Shown here in pieces: positions 34,247 through 43,329 of a stretch of 64,000 bases of DNA. Origin of the DNA: Hyphomonadaceae bacterium. GTDB lineage: Bacteria; Pseudomonadota; Alphaproteobacteria; Caulobacterales; Hyphomonadaceae. A program made the position numbers and the translations under genes. Each line of letters starts with the position of its first letter. Position 1 is the first letter of the stretch. The notes beneath the pieces were generated by a model. The model was not told the DNA's origin, made no database searches, and saw only the letters and a list, made by a program, of their open reading frames with translations. Where the stretch lies: positions 620,001 to 684,000 of the forward strand of contig JADKDU010000001.1 of NCBI GenBank assembly GCA_016714495.1, given 5' to 3'.

Positions 34247-35458
34247 ATGGACGTAACCCGTCCCGGCCCGCTATCAAACGCCGCCGAAGAAAAAGGACCA
34301 CCGCCCGTAATGCGGATCATGCTTGTCACCGACGCTTGGGATCCGCAGGTCAACGGCGTCGTGCGCACGATGAAGCGCGTGATCACCGAATGCGAGCAGA
34401 TGGGCCATACCTGGGACATCGTCTCTCCCAATGGCTTCAAGACGATCCCCCTGCCGACCTATTCAGAAATCCGGCTGGCCTTTGGCGCCAAGAAGGTGAT
34501 CGAGGAGCGCTTCCTGGAGTTTGAACCCGACGCGGTTCACATCGCAACCGAGGGGCCACTGGGCTGGGCCTCGCGCGCGGTCTGCCTGCGTCACAAGTTT
34601 CCGTACACGACGAGCTATCACACGCGCTTCCCGGAATACGTGAATGCGCGCTTCAAGTTCGTGCCGGTGTGGGCGGGCTACACGGTGTTCCGCGAGTTTC
34701 ACAAATACTCCGGCCGCGTGATGGTGGCGACGCCGTCGATGCGCGACGAACTGGCGGCGCGCGGTTTCAAGAACATCGCGCCGTGGTCGCGCGGCGTCGA
34801 TACGGAGCTCTTTCATCCGGCGAAACGGGAGGATGATCGCGGACCGTTCAAGGGCATGGCGCAGCCGATCTGGCTCAATGTCGGGCGTGTGGCGGTCGAG
34901 AAGAACATATCGACCTTCCTCGAAACGCCGCTGCCGGGAACGAAGGTGGTGGTCGGCGAGGGGCCGCAAATGGAAGCGCTGAAGGAAAAGCACCCCGATG
35001 CGCATTTTCTTGGCGTGAAACAAGGCGATGAACTGGCGGCGTGTTTCGCCAATGCCGATGTGTTCTGTTTCCCGAGCCTGACCGACACGTTCGGCCTGGT
35101 GGTTCTGGAAGCCATGGCGGCTGGTACGCCCGTGGCCGGCTTCAACGTGCCAGGTCCGCGCGATCTTATTCCTGGCACCGGCGCGGGCGCCGTGAATGAC
35201 GATCTGGCGACGGCCTGTATGGATGCGCTGAAATGCTCGCGCGAGGTTACGCGGGCGTATGCCGAGACCTATTCCTGGCGCGCCTGCGCCGAGCAGTTCA
35301 TCAACAATCTCGAACCGCTGCCGGTGCCGGAGCGGCGCAAGTTCTGGAAGCGGCTGGCTCGCCTGCGCCATAGCCTGCGCATCCGCCGCCGCAAGCCCAT
35401 GCCAGGCGACAAGACCGAGACGACGCCCTCTTCGCCTGCGCAGGCCAAGGCGGACTGA
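34247..35458 (+). CDS. GT4-family glycosyltransferase
   Basis: 403 residues, GT-B fold. The N-domain begins RIMLVTDAWDPQVNGVVRTM, the C-domain has the E-x7-E-type motif in PSLTDTFGLVVLEAMAAGTPVAGFNVPGPRDLI. The N-terminal DAWDPQVNGVV pattern is shared with bacterial mannosyl- and sulfoquinovosyl/glycolipid transferases (MgtA/SqdX-like), so a glycolipid or mannosyl product is plausible but unproven. The last 40 residues are basic then Pro/Ser-rich. The start is uncertain: ATG 34247 has a poor ribosome site, and the ATG at 34310 (MRIMLV) is 12 nt after AAGGA. Divergent from putA. Confidence 0.82.
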   Translation: MDVTRPGPLSNAAEEKGPPPVMRIMLVTDAWDPQVNGVVRTMKRVITECEQMGHTWDIVSPNGFKTIPLPTYSEIRLAFGAKKVIEERFLEFEPDAVHIATEGPLGWASRAVCLRHKFPYTTSYHTRFPEYVNARFKFVPVWAGYTVFREFHKYSGRVMVATPSMRDELAARGFKNIAPWSRGVDTELFHPAKREDDRGPFKGMAQPIWLNVGRVAVEKNISTFLETPLPGTKVVVGEGPQMEALKEKHPDAHFLGVKQGDELAACFANADVFCFPSLTDTFGLVVLEAMAAGTPVAGFNVPGPRDLIPGTGAGAVNDDLATACMDALKCSREVTRAYAETYSWRACAEQFINNLEPLPVPERRKFWKRLARLRHSLRIRRRKPMPGDKTETTPSSPAQAKAD

Positions 35459-35470
35459 CCGCCGCTTCGC

Positions 35471-36207
35471 CTAGCGGAACACAGCCCCGATGCTCGACGA
35501 TGTCAGGCCGACGCCGGACACGAACAGCAGGCCGAGCACAATACGCCGGAAGGCTTTCTGGTCGAGGCGTTGGAACACCAGCGCGCCGAGGAGCACCGGG
35601 ACAACCAGCGCCGGGGTGATGATCGCAAACATGCACAGCGTCTCGCCCGTGATGCGGTCGCCTGCGATCACATAGTCGGTGAGCGTCGCTACGTGCATGC
35701 AGATGTTGAACACCTGCATAACGCCGCGCTGTGTGCCCTTGTCCCAGCCGCGCACAGTGCACCACAATTGTGGGATCACGCCGGCGAAGCCGCCAATGCC
35801 GCCGAACACGCCGCCTAGCCAGCCCGCCGCGCCCGGCCCCCCCCAGCACCGGAGGGCGACGGGGCGAAGAACATGGCGGGGCAATAGATCAGCAGAAACA
35901 GGCCAAGGCCGAGCTTGAACCCCGTCGGGTCCAGAATGCCGAGCAGGAAGATGCCCAGCGGCACGCCCAGCAATCCGCCGACAACGAACGGCCCCAGGCG
36001 TTTCAGCTGCGTGCCGCGCCATGTCAGCGGCATGGCCGCCACCTGTCCGACCAATGATCCCCAGACTGCCATCGGCGCCGCGAGCTGCGGATCGACGCCC
36101 CATGTCCAGATCGAAAGCGCGGCCAGCGAGAACGCAAACCCCGACAGCCCTTGCACGAAGCCGGCGAGCACGGCGCCGCCGATCACGACGAGCAGATACG
36201 AATCCAT
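35471..36207 (-). pseudogene. TauE/SafE-family permease, frameshifted at a G8 run
   Basis: Two overlapping reverse frames together give a complete TauE/SafE (DUF81) permease of about 245 residues. The first half reads MDSYLLVVIGGAVLAGFVQG to CPAMFFAPSPSGAGG. The second half, in another frame, reads WLGGVFGGIGGFAGVIPQLWC onwards to SIGAVFR. The switch occurs at a run of eight C on the given strand (35837-35844), where one missing base explains the shift. Such permeases export sulfite, sulfoacetate or similar anions. Either a true mutation, slippage-type phase variation, or a sequencing error in the homopolymer. Start at 36207 lacks a clear ribosome site. Confidence 0.8.
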
Positions 36208-36424
36208 GTCGTGGGGTTGGCCGACTTCGCGCACATTGCTTGTAGCCGATCATCACCGCCGCAATTTCAACGAAACCGCCTAGGCTGTTCCGCGTTGACA
36301 CAAAATGGCTTGGCTGAATTTGCAAGTTCATTCCGTTTTTGCGGACCTTCAGCGCAATGCCGCAGGCACGCAATTTGCGTCGACTCTTGCGGGGTCAGTT
36401 TCAACCCGGCCCGAGACATACAGC

Positions 36425-36760
36425 ATGGTCGCCAAGATCACTCTCCTGGCCGCCGCGATTCTCGTGGTTACGCCTGCAGCCGTCACGGTCATGATGCCGG
36501 AGAGGCCGCAGCTAGCCGCCCCGCGTTCGGTCGAACTCAGCGACCCCATCCTGGCCTTTACACAAACAGGCAACCGTATCGAGGTGCGCCTGCGCCCCGC
36601 CGCTGGCGAGATCGAGCGTCATGCGCATCGGAAGGTCATCATCCGGAGCATTCAGGGCGCGGAAATGGATATTCCTCTCGCAGCCGGCCAGACAATCGCC
36701 AGCGTCGAGCTGTCGCCCGCGCTTGCGCGCGCCGACGGCCTGGCGATCCGCGTCGAATAG
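36425..36760 (+). CDS. Secreted or membrane-anchored small hypothetical protein
   Basis: 111 residues from the ATG at 36425 (MVAKITLLAAAILVV). An N-terminal hydrophobic segment (about 4-24) acts as signal or anchor. The rest is a small beta-rich domain (PILAFTQTGNRIEVRLRP, HRKVIIRSIQGAEMDIPLAAGQ). The frame extends to 36305, but that part is not protein-like. No family recognised. Converges on the M16 protease gene with a 6-bp gap. Confidence 0.65.
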   Translation: MVAKITLLAAAILVVTPAAVTVMMPERPQLAAPRSVELSDPILAFTQTGNRIEVRLRPAAGEIERHAHRKVIIRSIQGAEMDIPLAAGQTIASVELSPALARADGLAIRVE

Positions 36761-36766
36761 GCGCGT

Positions 36767-39583
36767 TCAGTCCACGGCATTTCCATTGGCGTCGACGATG
36801 TGCACATCGCCGATATTCAGCTCGCGCACGCCCTTCTCGATCTTGGCGCGATCGCCGACGATGACCCAGACGTGGTTCTGGTCGGGAATGATCGTCTTGG
36901 CCGTCGCCTCGACTTCGGCCGGCGTCACGGTGCGGTAGGTGTCGGCATACTTCGCCCAGTAGTCCGCCGGCAGGTTGAACAGGTAGATATCCTGCAGCGT
37001 GCCAAGGACGGCGTCCGCCGTTTCCCACCGGCTCGACATGCCGAGCAGCGTGTTGGTGCGCACGGTGTTGAGTTCTGCCGGGGTCGGCGGCTTGCGACCA
37101 ACGATGTCGGTCAGCTCTTTGCGGAGTTCGAAGACTGCGTCCTTTGTCCGGTCGGTCTGCACCGGCGCCGAGACCATGAAAGTGCGCGGCCCGCGCCCGC
37201 CTGCGACGCTGGAGCGCGCGCCATAGGACCAACCCTTGGCCTCGCGCAGGTTCATATTGACCCGGCTGGTGAAGTTTCCGCCGAACAGGGCGTTGAAGGC
37301 CGAGACGCGCGTGTCTTCAGCCGGATTGCGCGGCGCCTGGGGCGTGCCGACGAGAATGACCGATTGCGCCGAGTCCGGCCGATCGACGATGTAGACGACC
37401 GGTTTCGACGGCCGCACGCCATTGGCGACCGTCTGGCGCTTGTTCGGCGCGTTGTCCCAGCCCCTGAGCGCGGCTTCGAGCTTGGGCGTGATTTCCGCCA
37501 TCGTCGTGTCGCCGACGACAAAGAGCGTCGCGTTGTTGGGGCCGTACCAGGCCTTGTGGAACGCTGCTGCATCGGCGCGGGTCAGCGACGTGATTTCATC
37601 GGTTGTGAGCAGGTGACCGTAAGGGTGATTGTCTCCCCACAGGACTTTCGACATCACGCGTTGGCCGATCGAAGCGGGGTCGCGGAGCTGTCCTTGCAGC
37701 GCCTGGACGGTTTGCGCCTGAACGCGCTTGAAGTCGGGTTCGTTGAAGGCCGGGTTGCGCAACACATCCGCCCAAATCGCCATGACCTGATCAAGCGTCG
37801 GCTTCAGCGCGGAGAACTCGACAGTTGAGCTTTCCCCGCCCCCGCCCGCGCCGACATAACCTCCGAGCCGATCGAGTTCGTCGGCGATCTGCAAGGCCGA
37901 GCGCGTCGTCGTGCCCTCGTCCAGCATGCTGGCGGTCAGGCCCGAGAGTCCGTCCCTGATGGTGGACTGGTCGGCCGGATAGCCGGTGTCGAGAAGCATT
38001 GAGACGCTGACCTGCGGTACGTCATGCCGCTCCACCAGCATCACCTTGACGCCGTTGGACAGCGTCGCTGTCTCGTAGGCGGGGAAGGCTGCATCTGCAA
38101 TCGAGCCCGGCGCTGGCATCTTCGAACGATCCACCGACCGCCCTGAGGCCGCGGGATCGCCGAACGGCAGAACGGTGAGCGTGTAGGAGCCGCGTGTCAG
38201 CCATTTGCGCGCGGCGGCCTGCACAGTTGCAGAGGTCGCGGCTTCGAGACGGTTGAGGGATTCCTTCCAGCCGCCCGGATTTCCCGAAGTCATCTCCCAT
38301 TGCGCCAGCTGGGCCGCCTTGCTTGACGTGCTTTCAAGGCCGGAGATTACGCCTGAGACGGTCTGCACGATGTTCTTGTCGATCTCGGCTTGCGTCGGGC
38401 CAGTCTGGAGGATGCGGTTCACCTCCTCGTCGATCGCGGTCTCTATCTTCTTGAGGTCGGCGTCCGGCTTGGCAGTTACGATGATGCGGAACTGGCCGGC
38501 TATCTCGCTTTGCGGGTTCATGACGGCGACGCTTGTTGCGACCTGCTCGTCATAGACCAGCCGCTTGGTCAGGCGTGCGTTCCTGTCGCCGCCGAGCGCG
38601 GCCGCGAGATGATCGAGCTGTTCGCCCTCGGGATTGCCCAGCTCGGGCACGTTCCACGTTTTGTAGATGCGCGGCTGGGCGACGCGATCATACATCACCT
38701 CGCGCTGGTTATCGGCCAGCGCAGGCACCCATGACTTTGGCTGCGAGGGCGGCGGGCCAGGCGGGATTTCGCCGAAATACTTTTCGACCTGCGCCTTTGC
38801 ATCCTCCGGCTTGATGTCGCCTGCGATGACGAGGATGGCGTTGGAAGGGCCATACCAGGTCTTGAACCAGTCCTGTACGTCCGCAAGCTTTGCGGCGTTG
38901 AGATCGTCCATCGAGCCGATGACGGTGTGGTCGTAGGGGTGACCCTGCGGATAGGTTGCGGCGACGTGGTGATTGTTTACCTGACCATAAGGCTGGTTCT
39001 CGCCCTGGCGCTTTTCATTCTGCACAACGCCACGCTGCTCATCGAGACGCGCCTGATCGACCGCGCCCAGCAGATAACCCATGCGGTCGGACTCAAGCCA
39101 CAGGATGGTGTCGAGCGCGCCCTTGGGCACAGTCTGGAAGTAGTTGGTGCGGTCAGTGTTGGTGGTGCCGTTCTGATTGGTGGCGCCGATCTGCTGCGTG
39201 GCTTTGAAGAAGTCGTCGTTGAAATGCTGCGAACCGTTAAACATCAGGTGTTCGAACAGGTGCGCGAAGCCCGAGCGGCCCTTTGGCTCGTTCTTGGAGC
39301 CGACATGATAGACAATGTGCACGGTCACGGTCGGCGTCTTGTTGTCCTCATGCACGATCAGCGTGAGGCCATTCTTGAGGACGTATTTCGTGAAGGGGAT
39401 GTCGTAGTTCATCGCCGATATCTGCGAGACGACCGGATCGCGCGCCGGCGTCGCCGCCTGCTGGGCCGGCTGGGCGGAGATCATCGGCGCGGCATAGGTG
39501 TCGGACGTTGGTCCCGTCGAACAGGAGCTCGTCAGCAGCGACGCCAGAACACCAGCGACAGATGTGATGGTTCTCAAGGACAT
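36767..39583 (-). CDS. M16-family zinc metallopeptidase, two-domain, lipoprotein-like N-terminus
   Basis: 938 residues, two consecutive M16 halves (about 55-500 and 505-930). The inverted zinc motif H108-L-F-E111-H112 is in the first half; the second half lacks it, as in pitrilysin-type enzymes. The N-terminus MSLRTITSVAGVLASLLTSSC looks like a lipobox (TSSC), so the enzyme is probably attached in the periplasm. It degrades peptides; substrate unknown. A short Ala/Gln/Pro linker follows the Cys. Monocistronic. Confidence 0.9.
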   Translation of the reverse strand: MSLRTITSVAGVLASLLTSSCSTGPTSDTYAAPMISAQPAQQAATPARDPVVSQISAMNYDIPFTKYVLKNGLTLIVHEDNKTPTVTVHIVYHVGSKNEPKGRSGFAHLFEHLMFNGSQHFNDDFFKATQQIGATNQNGTTNTDRTNYFQTVPKGALDTILWLESDRMGYLLGAVDQARLDEQRGVVQNEKRQGENQPYGQVNNHHVAATYPQGHPYDHTVIGSMDDLNAAKLADVQDWFKTWYGPSNAILVIAGDIKPEDAKAQVEKYFGEIPPGPPPSQPKSWVPALADNQREVMYDRVAQPRIYKTWNVPELGNPEGEQLDHLAAALGGDRNARLTKRLVYDEQVATSVAVMNPQSEIAGQFRIIVTAKPDADLKKIETAIDEEVNRILQTGPTQAEIDKNIVQTVSGVISGLESTSSKAAQLAQWEMTSGNPGGWKESLNRLEAATSATVQAAARKWLTRGSYTLTVLPFGDPAASGRSVDRSKMPAPGSIADAAFPAYETATLSNGVKVMLVERHDVPQVSVSMLLDTGYPADQSTIRDGLSGLTASMLDEGTTTRSALQIADELDRLGGYVGAGGGGESSTVEFSALKPTLDQVMAIWADVLRNPAFNEPDFKRVQAQTVQALQGQLRDPASIGQRVMSKVLWGDNHPYGHLLTTDEITSLTRADAAAFHKAWYGPNNATLFVVGDTTMAEITPKLEAALRGWDNAPNKRQTVANGVRPSKPVVYIVDRPDSAQSVILVGTPQAPRNPAEDTRVSAFNALFGGNFTSRVNMNLREAKGWSYGARSSVAGGRGPRTFMVSAPVQTDRTKDAVFELRKELTDIVGRKPPTPAELNTVRTNTLLGMSSRWETADAVLGTLQDIYLFNLPADYWAKYADTYRTVTPAEVEATAKTIIPDQNHVWVIVGDRAKIEKGVRELNIGDVHIVDANGNAVD

Positions 39584-39650
39584 CTCGCACCCTTTTTCCG
39601 TGTAGCCTCACCTTAGGGGCGACGATTATCGAGAAGCAATAAAATTCCCG

Positions 39651-40202
39651 TCAGCTATCGGGTCCGTAAATTTCGCCGCCTCTGGCCGCGTACTGGCGGA
39701 GCACGGCGGCGCCATCGGCGCGCAACAGGCCCGACTGGAACACCACGCCGCGCGCTTCCATCTCGACGCGCAGCTGCTCGGTTCCGGCGCCTTCGCTGAA
39801 GCCTACCGCCTCGGCGTCTTGCTTCAGAGCGCCTGAGACGATCCTGCCAATCTCCGCCCAGTGCGAGGCGCCAAGGCACATGATGCAGGGCTCGCACGAC
39901 GCGAAGAGCGTAACGCCTCCCTGCTCCGTGAGCCGCCGCCCGGCGAGCGAGATCGCGACCGTCTCGGCATGGAGCACTGGATTGCCGCTCGCCATGGCGA
40001 GGTTCACGCCGACAGCGATGATCTCGCCTGTCGAATCAAGCCGGATCGCTGCCCCGAACGGGCCGCCCGAACGGCGCGCGACATTTTCGCGCGCGGCGGT
40101 GATGGCGAGACGCATGCAGGTCGCGTCGGAGACCGGAGCGATCGGCAGCGGCGTTTCGGCCAACCAGGCGGGTAGTCGGATCTCGGCGGACGCTGGCGGC
40201 AT
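39651..40202 (-). CDS. Nucleoside/nucleobase deaminase (guanine-deaminase-like, CDA fold)
   Basis: 183 residues. Zinc-site motifs of the cytidine-deaminase superfamily are H78-A-E80 and P105-C106-I-M-C109. The GGPFGAAI motif ahead of them and the ATHWAEI-like ASHWAEIGRIV segment after them resemble the guanine deaminase/tRNA-deaminase-like branch. The length and the C-terminal extension fit a free-base or nucleoside deaminase better than the shorter TadA. A strong GGGAGGAG ribosome site precedes the ATG. Substrate unproven. Confidence 0.82.
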   Translation of the reverse strand: MPPASAEIRLPAWLAETPLPIAPVSDATCMRLAITAARENVARRSGGPFGAAIRLDSTGEIIAVGVNLAMASGNPVLHAETVAISLAGRRLTEQGGVTLFASCEPCIMCLGASHWAEIGRIVSGALKQDAEAVGFSEGAGTEQLRVEMEARGVVFQSGLLRADGAAVLRQYAARGGEIYGPDS

Positions 40203-40388
40203 CTCAACTCCTCCCGGCGGGCGAAAATGGGCGTTCGATCAAGACGAATCACCACTGACAAATCGAATCAAGCCCGTCGATTCCGCTGTCACATTTCCCA
40301 GTCGGGAAGGTCGCGCGAACGTCACGCTACTAATGGATGCGGATTATGAATGGTTGTTGGCAACCCACTGACGGCCCGCAAGATTTTA

Positions 40389-40417
40389 TTTACATGCCCG
40401 TTCTATGGACCTATATA
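40389..40417 (+). promoter_or_regulatory. Sigma-70-type promoter of the odc leader
   Basis: TTTACA (40389-40394) and TATATA (40412-40417) separated by 17 bp, in a locally AT-rich stretch. Transcription should begin near 40424, giving a leader of about 217 nt before the TTG start of odc. Confidence 0.6.
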
Positions 40418-40423
40418 CATCGC

Positions 40424-40640
40424 GCCGGCGGACATCGGCTCGAGGCTCTGCGCCTTGATTCCACGTGGCGTCTGAACTTCCCAAGGGTCTCCACTGAAAG
40501 AGACCCGCTCCTCAAAAGAGGAGCTCCTCTGAACGAGGTGGGGTTTGGATGACGTGTGCGGGTTGAGAGGCAGACTTAACGAGTTGAAAGCCCGTACTAA
40601 CGCCGGATTGGGTTCAACAACTAGCAGGGGTGTACGTGAA
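40424..40640 (+). ncRNA. speF-type leader RNA upstream of ornithine decarboxylase
   Basis: A ~217-nt leader with dense secondary structure. It has GGGTCTC/GAGACCC (40485-40506) and, directly adjoining, GCTCCTC-AAAA-GAGGAGC (40507-40524). A second CTCCTC at 40524-40529 and GAGG at 40535 can compete for pairing with GAGGAG, as in a switching element. Alphaproteobacterial ornithine decarboxylase (speF) genes are known to carry a conserved cis-acting RNA, the speF motif (Rfam RF00518). Location and stem pattern fit; a covariance search was not possible. The reading frame seen through the leader to 40545 is not needed for ODC homology. Confidence 0.65.
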
Positions 40641-41861
40641 TTGCTCACGTTTCATACGCCCCTGGACCTGGTCCGGGAACGACTTCCAGAGCTGCCAGTC
40701 GCATGCGTGCGACCGGAGCGGGTGTCGATAGCGGCTACTTGGTTCAGGGATAATTTTCCGGGCGACGTGCTCTACGCTGTGAAGGCGAACCCTTCACCGT
40801 GGGCGCTGGATGCGGTCTATGCGACCGGCCTGCGCTGGTTTGACGTCGCATCCGAGAACGAGATCAAGCTTATCGCCTCGCGCTATCCAGACGCGAAGAT
40901 GGCGTTCATGCATCCGGTGAAGTCGCGCAAGGCTATCGAGCGCGCTTACTTCGAGCATGGCGTGCGCGTCTTCTCGCTGGATTGCGAAGCCGAGCTGGAA
41001 AAGATCGTCGCCGCCACGCAACGCGCCGATGACCTCACGCTCGTCGTGCGGCTTGCCGTCAACAACTCCGACGCGGTGTACGCGCTGTCGAACAAGTTCG
41101 GCGTCTCCGAGGCGTCGGCTCCGGCCCTTCTAGCGAAGGCCCGCCGGTATGCCGACAATCTCGGCGTATCGTTCCATGTCGGCTCGCAATGCATGAACCC
41201 GTCGGCGTTCCGTGACGCGATGGAGCTCGCTTCCGGCATCATCCGCGAAGCGGGCGTCATCGTGGATGTCGTGGATGTGGGCGGCGGCTTCCCATCCGCG
41301 TATCCGGGCATGACCCCGCCGGACCTCGAACTCTATGTGAAGGTCATCAAGTCGGCCTTCGAAGAGATGCCTATCGCCATGAACGCCAAGCTGTGGTGCG
41401 AGCCCGGCCGCGCGATGGTTGCTGAATCCACGTCCATTCTCGCCCGCGTCGAGCTGGTGAAGGACGGTGCGCTGCACATCAACGATGGCAGTTACGGCAA
41501 CCTGTTCGACGCCGCCCACTGCAAGTGGCCCTTCCCCGTGAAGGCCCACCGTGCCGATGGCGCGTTCGAGGGCGAGAGCCAGGGCTTCAAGCTCTACGGC
41601 CCAACCTGCGACTCGCTGGATGCGATGGAAGGACCCTTCGCCCTCCCCGCCGACATCCGCGAAGGCGACTACATCGAGTTCGGCATGCTCGGCGCCTATG
41701 GCGTCGCGATGCAGACCCGGTTCAACGGTTTTGGCGAGACAGAAGATGTCGCCGTCCAGGACCAGCCTTGGACCTCGATGTACAGCGTCGTCGACAAGCG
41801 TGCTCCGGCTCCGCGCCGCACGGCCCGCAAGTCGTCGCGTCGCCTCAAGGTCGTATCGTAG
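40641..41861 (+). CDS. speF: Ornithine decarboxylase, group IV (eukaryotic-type fold III)
   Basis: 406 residues from a TTG at 40641, 10 nt after AGGGG; homology begins within about ten residues of it, and no ATG or GTG is suitably placed. PLP lysine K48 in LYAVKANPSP, the glycine-rich VDVGGGFPSAYPG loop, the CEPGRA phosphate-binding motif and catalytic C323 in GPTCDSLD are all present. It decarboxylates ornithine to putrescine. The Asp/Cys pattern favours ornithine over lysine or diaminopimelate. The C-terminus is a basic RRTARKSSRRLK tail. A structured leader precedes it and a strong terminator follows; a DHS-like polyamine gene is next. Confidence 0.92.
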   Translation: MLTFHTPLDLVRERLPELPVACVRPERVSIAATWFRDNFPGDVLYAVKANPSPWALDAVYATGLRWFDVASENEIKLIASRYPDAKMAFMHPVKSRKAIERAYFEHGVRVFSLDCEAELEKIVAATQRADDLTLVVRLAVNNSDAVYALSNKFGVSEASAPALLAKARRYADNLGVSFHVGSQCMNPSAFRDAMELASGIIREAGVIVDVVDVGGGFPSAYPGMTPPDLELYVKVIKSAFEEMPIAMNAKLWCEPGRAMVAESTSILARVELVKDGALHINDGSYGNLFDAAHCKWPFPVKAHRADGAFEGESQGFKLYGPTCDSLDAMEGPFALPADIREGDYIEFGMLGAYGVAMQTRFNGFGETEDVAVQDQPWTSMYSVVDKRAPAPRRTARKSSRRLKVVS

Positions 41862-41879
41862 TCAAACTGACACAAACGG

Positions 41880-41912
41880 AAGCGCGGGCCGAATGAACCC
41901 CGGCCCGCGCTT
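41880..41912 (+). terminator. Intrinsic terminator after ornithine decarboxylase
   Basis: AAGCGCGGGCCG/CGGCCCGCGCTT, 12-bp perfect stem with a 9-base loop, followed by TTCTGTT. It separates odc from the DHS-like gene. Confidence 0.85.
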
Positions 41913-42046
41913 TTCTGTTCAAGACATGCTCCGCGCTTTGGCTATTTAAATCCCTCCGCACACTGCTATATCCCCCGCCAATCAGAGCTTTCTGCCCAAG
42001 GCTGGCCGTCGCCTTCTGACGTCCTCATCCCTGGAGACGATCTCCC

Positions 42047-43135
42047 ATGGCCACCAAGTCCTCCGCCAAGGCAGCCCCGGTCAAAGCTGTCGCGAAGAAG
42101 CGCAACAACACCAAGGCGCAGCTGCTCGGCAAAACCGTCGAGCATGTCGATATGACGTCGTTCGATGCGCGCCCGATCATCGACTCGATGCGCAAGATGT
42201 CGTTCTCGTCGCGCGACACCGCACGCGCCGCCGACATTTTCGATATGGCGCTGCGCGAGAAGGGCTGCTCGACCTGGCTTATCCTCGCCGGCTCCACCTC
42301 GGCGGGCGGCTGCATGCATGTCTACCGCGACATGGTGAAGTTCGGGATGATCGACGCGATCGTCGCCACTGGCGCCTCGATCGTCGACATGGATTTCTTT
42401 GAAGCCCTCGGCTTCAAGCACTATCAAGCCGCAGGCCAGGTCGACGACAACGTCCTGCGCGATAACTACATCGACCGGATTTACGACACGTACATTGACG
42501 AAGAAGAACTGCAGGCGTGCGACCACACGATCCTCGAACTCGCGAATTCCCTCGAGCCCCGAGGCTACTCTTCGCGCGAGTTCATCCACGAGATGGGCAA
42601 ATGGCTCGCCGCCGGCAACGCGAAGAAAAAGGGCTCGCTGATCCAAACCTGCTATGAAGAGGGCGTGCCTATCTTCTGCCCGGCCTTCGTCGACTCATCC
42701 GCCGGCTTCGGTCTGGTGAAGCACCAGAAGGAGCGCGCCAAGGCGAAGAAGCCCTATCTGATGATCGATGCGGTCGCCGACTTCCGCGAACTGACCGACA
42801 TCAAGATTGCGGCGGGCACCACGGGCCTCTTCATGGTCGGCGGCGGCGTGCCGAAGAACTTTGCGCAGGACACGGTCGTCTGCGCCGAGATCCTGGGTGT
42901 TGACGCCGAAGTCCACAAATACGCGGTGCAGATCACTGTGGCCGATGTGCGCGACGGCGCCTGCTCGTCCTCGACGCTGAAAGAGGCGGCGAGCTGGGGC
43001 AAGGTGTCGACCACGCACGAGCAGATGGTGTTTGCGGAAGCCACCACCGTCGTGCCGTTGATCGGTTCCGACGCTTACCACCGTGGCGCGTGGAAGACCC
43101 GCAAGAAGCCCAAGTGGGCGAACCTTTTCAAATAG
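42047..43135 (+). CDS. Deoxyhypusine-synthase-family protein (putative homospermidine/aminobutyl transferase)
   Basis: 362 residues, DHS fold with NAD site. Lys319 in ASWGKV matches the lysine that carries the aminobutyl imine in deoxyhypusine synthase; GATGASIVDMD- and VGGGVPKNF-type blocks are typical. Bacteria have no eIF5A, so the protein cannot make hypusine. Bacterial homologues have been linked to homospermidine-type polyamine synthesis, and the location directly after ornithine decarboxylase supports a putrescine-using role. A basic Ala/Lys N-terminus of about 20 residues precedes the domain. It has its own 185-bp upstream region after the odc terminator. Confidence 0.85.
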   Translation: MATKSSAKAAPVKAVAKKRNNTKAQLLGKTVEHVDMTSFDARPIIDSMRKMSFSSRDTARAADIFDMALREKGCSTWLILAGSTSAGGCMHVYRDMVKFGMIDAIVATGASIVDMDFFEALGFKHYQAAGQVDDNVLRDNYIDRIYDTYIDEEELQACDHTILELANSLEPRGYSSREFIHEMGKWLAAGNAKKKGSLIQTCYEEGVPIFCPAFVDSSAGFGLVKHQKERAKAKKPYLMIDAVADFRELTDIKIAAGTTGLFMVGGGVPKNFAQDTVVCAEILGVDAEVHKYAVQITVADVRDGACSSSTLKEAASWGKVSTTHEQMVFAEATTVVPLIGSDAYHRGAWKTRKKPKWANLFK

Positions 43136-43143
43136 AAAACCAG

Positions 43144-43171
43144 TGGGCCGTCCTGATCATCAGGCGGCCCA
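43144..43171 (+). terminator. Hairpin after the DHS-like gene
   Basis: TGGGCCG-T-CCTGA/TCAGG-CGGCCCA with a 3-base loop and one bulged T, starting 8 bp after the stop. It has no clear T tract. Confidence 0.5.
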
Positions 43172-43329
43172 TTCACTGTCGGCGTCGCGTTTTTCGCGGA
43201 TTGCATCCGAAAATTTCTCGGGGTGACGCTTGGGGTTGCGTACAACGTCCTGTCAGCAGGCAAGCCGCTCCATCTTGCTGCCCGTCCCTGCTCATGATGC
43301 TCTTCGTCCATAAGGACGGAGGACATTCC

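Noticed and set aside
40545..40640. N-terminal extension of ornithine decarboxylase from TTG 40545
   Set aside because: The extension lies within the structured leader and has no similarity to ODC N-termini; TTG 40641 has the better ribosome site.
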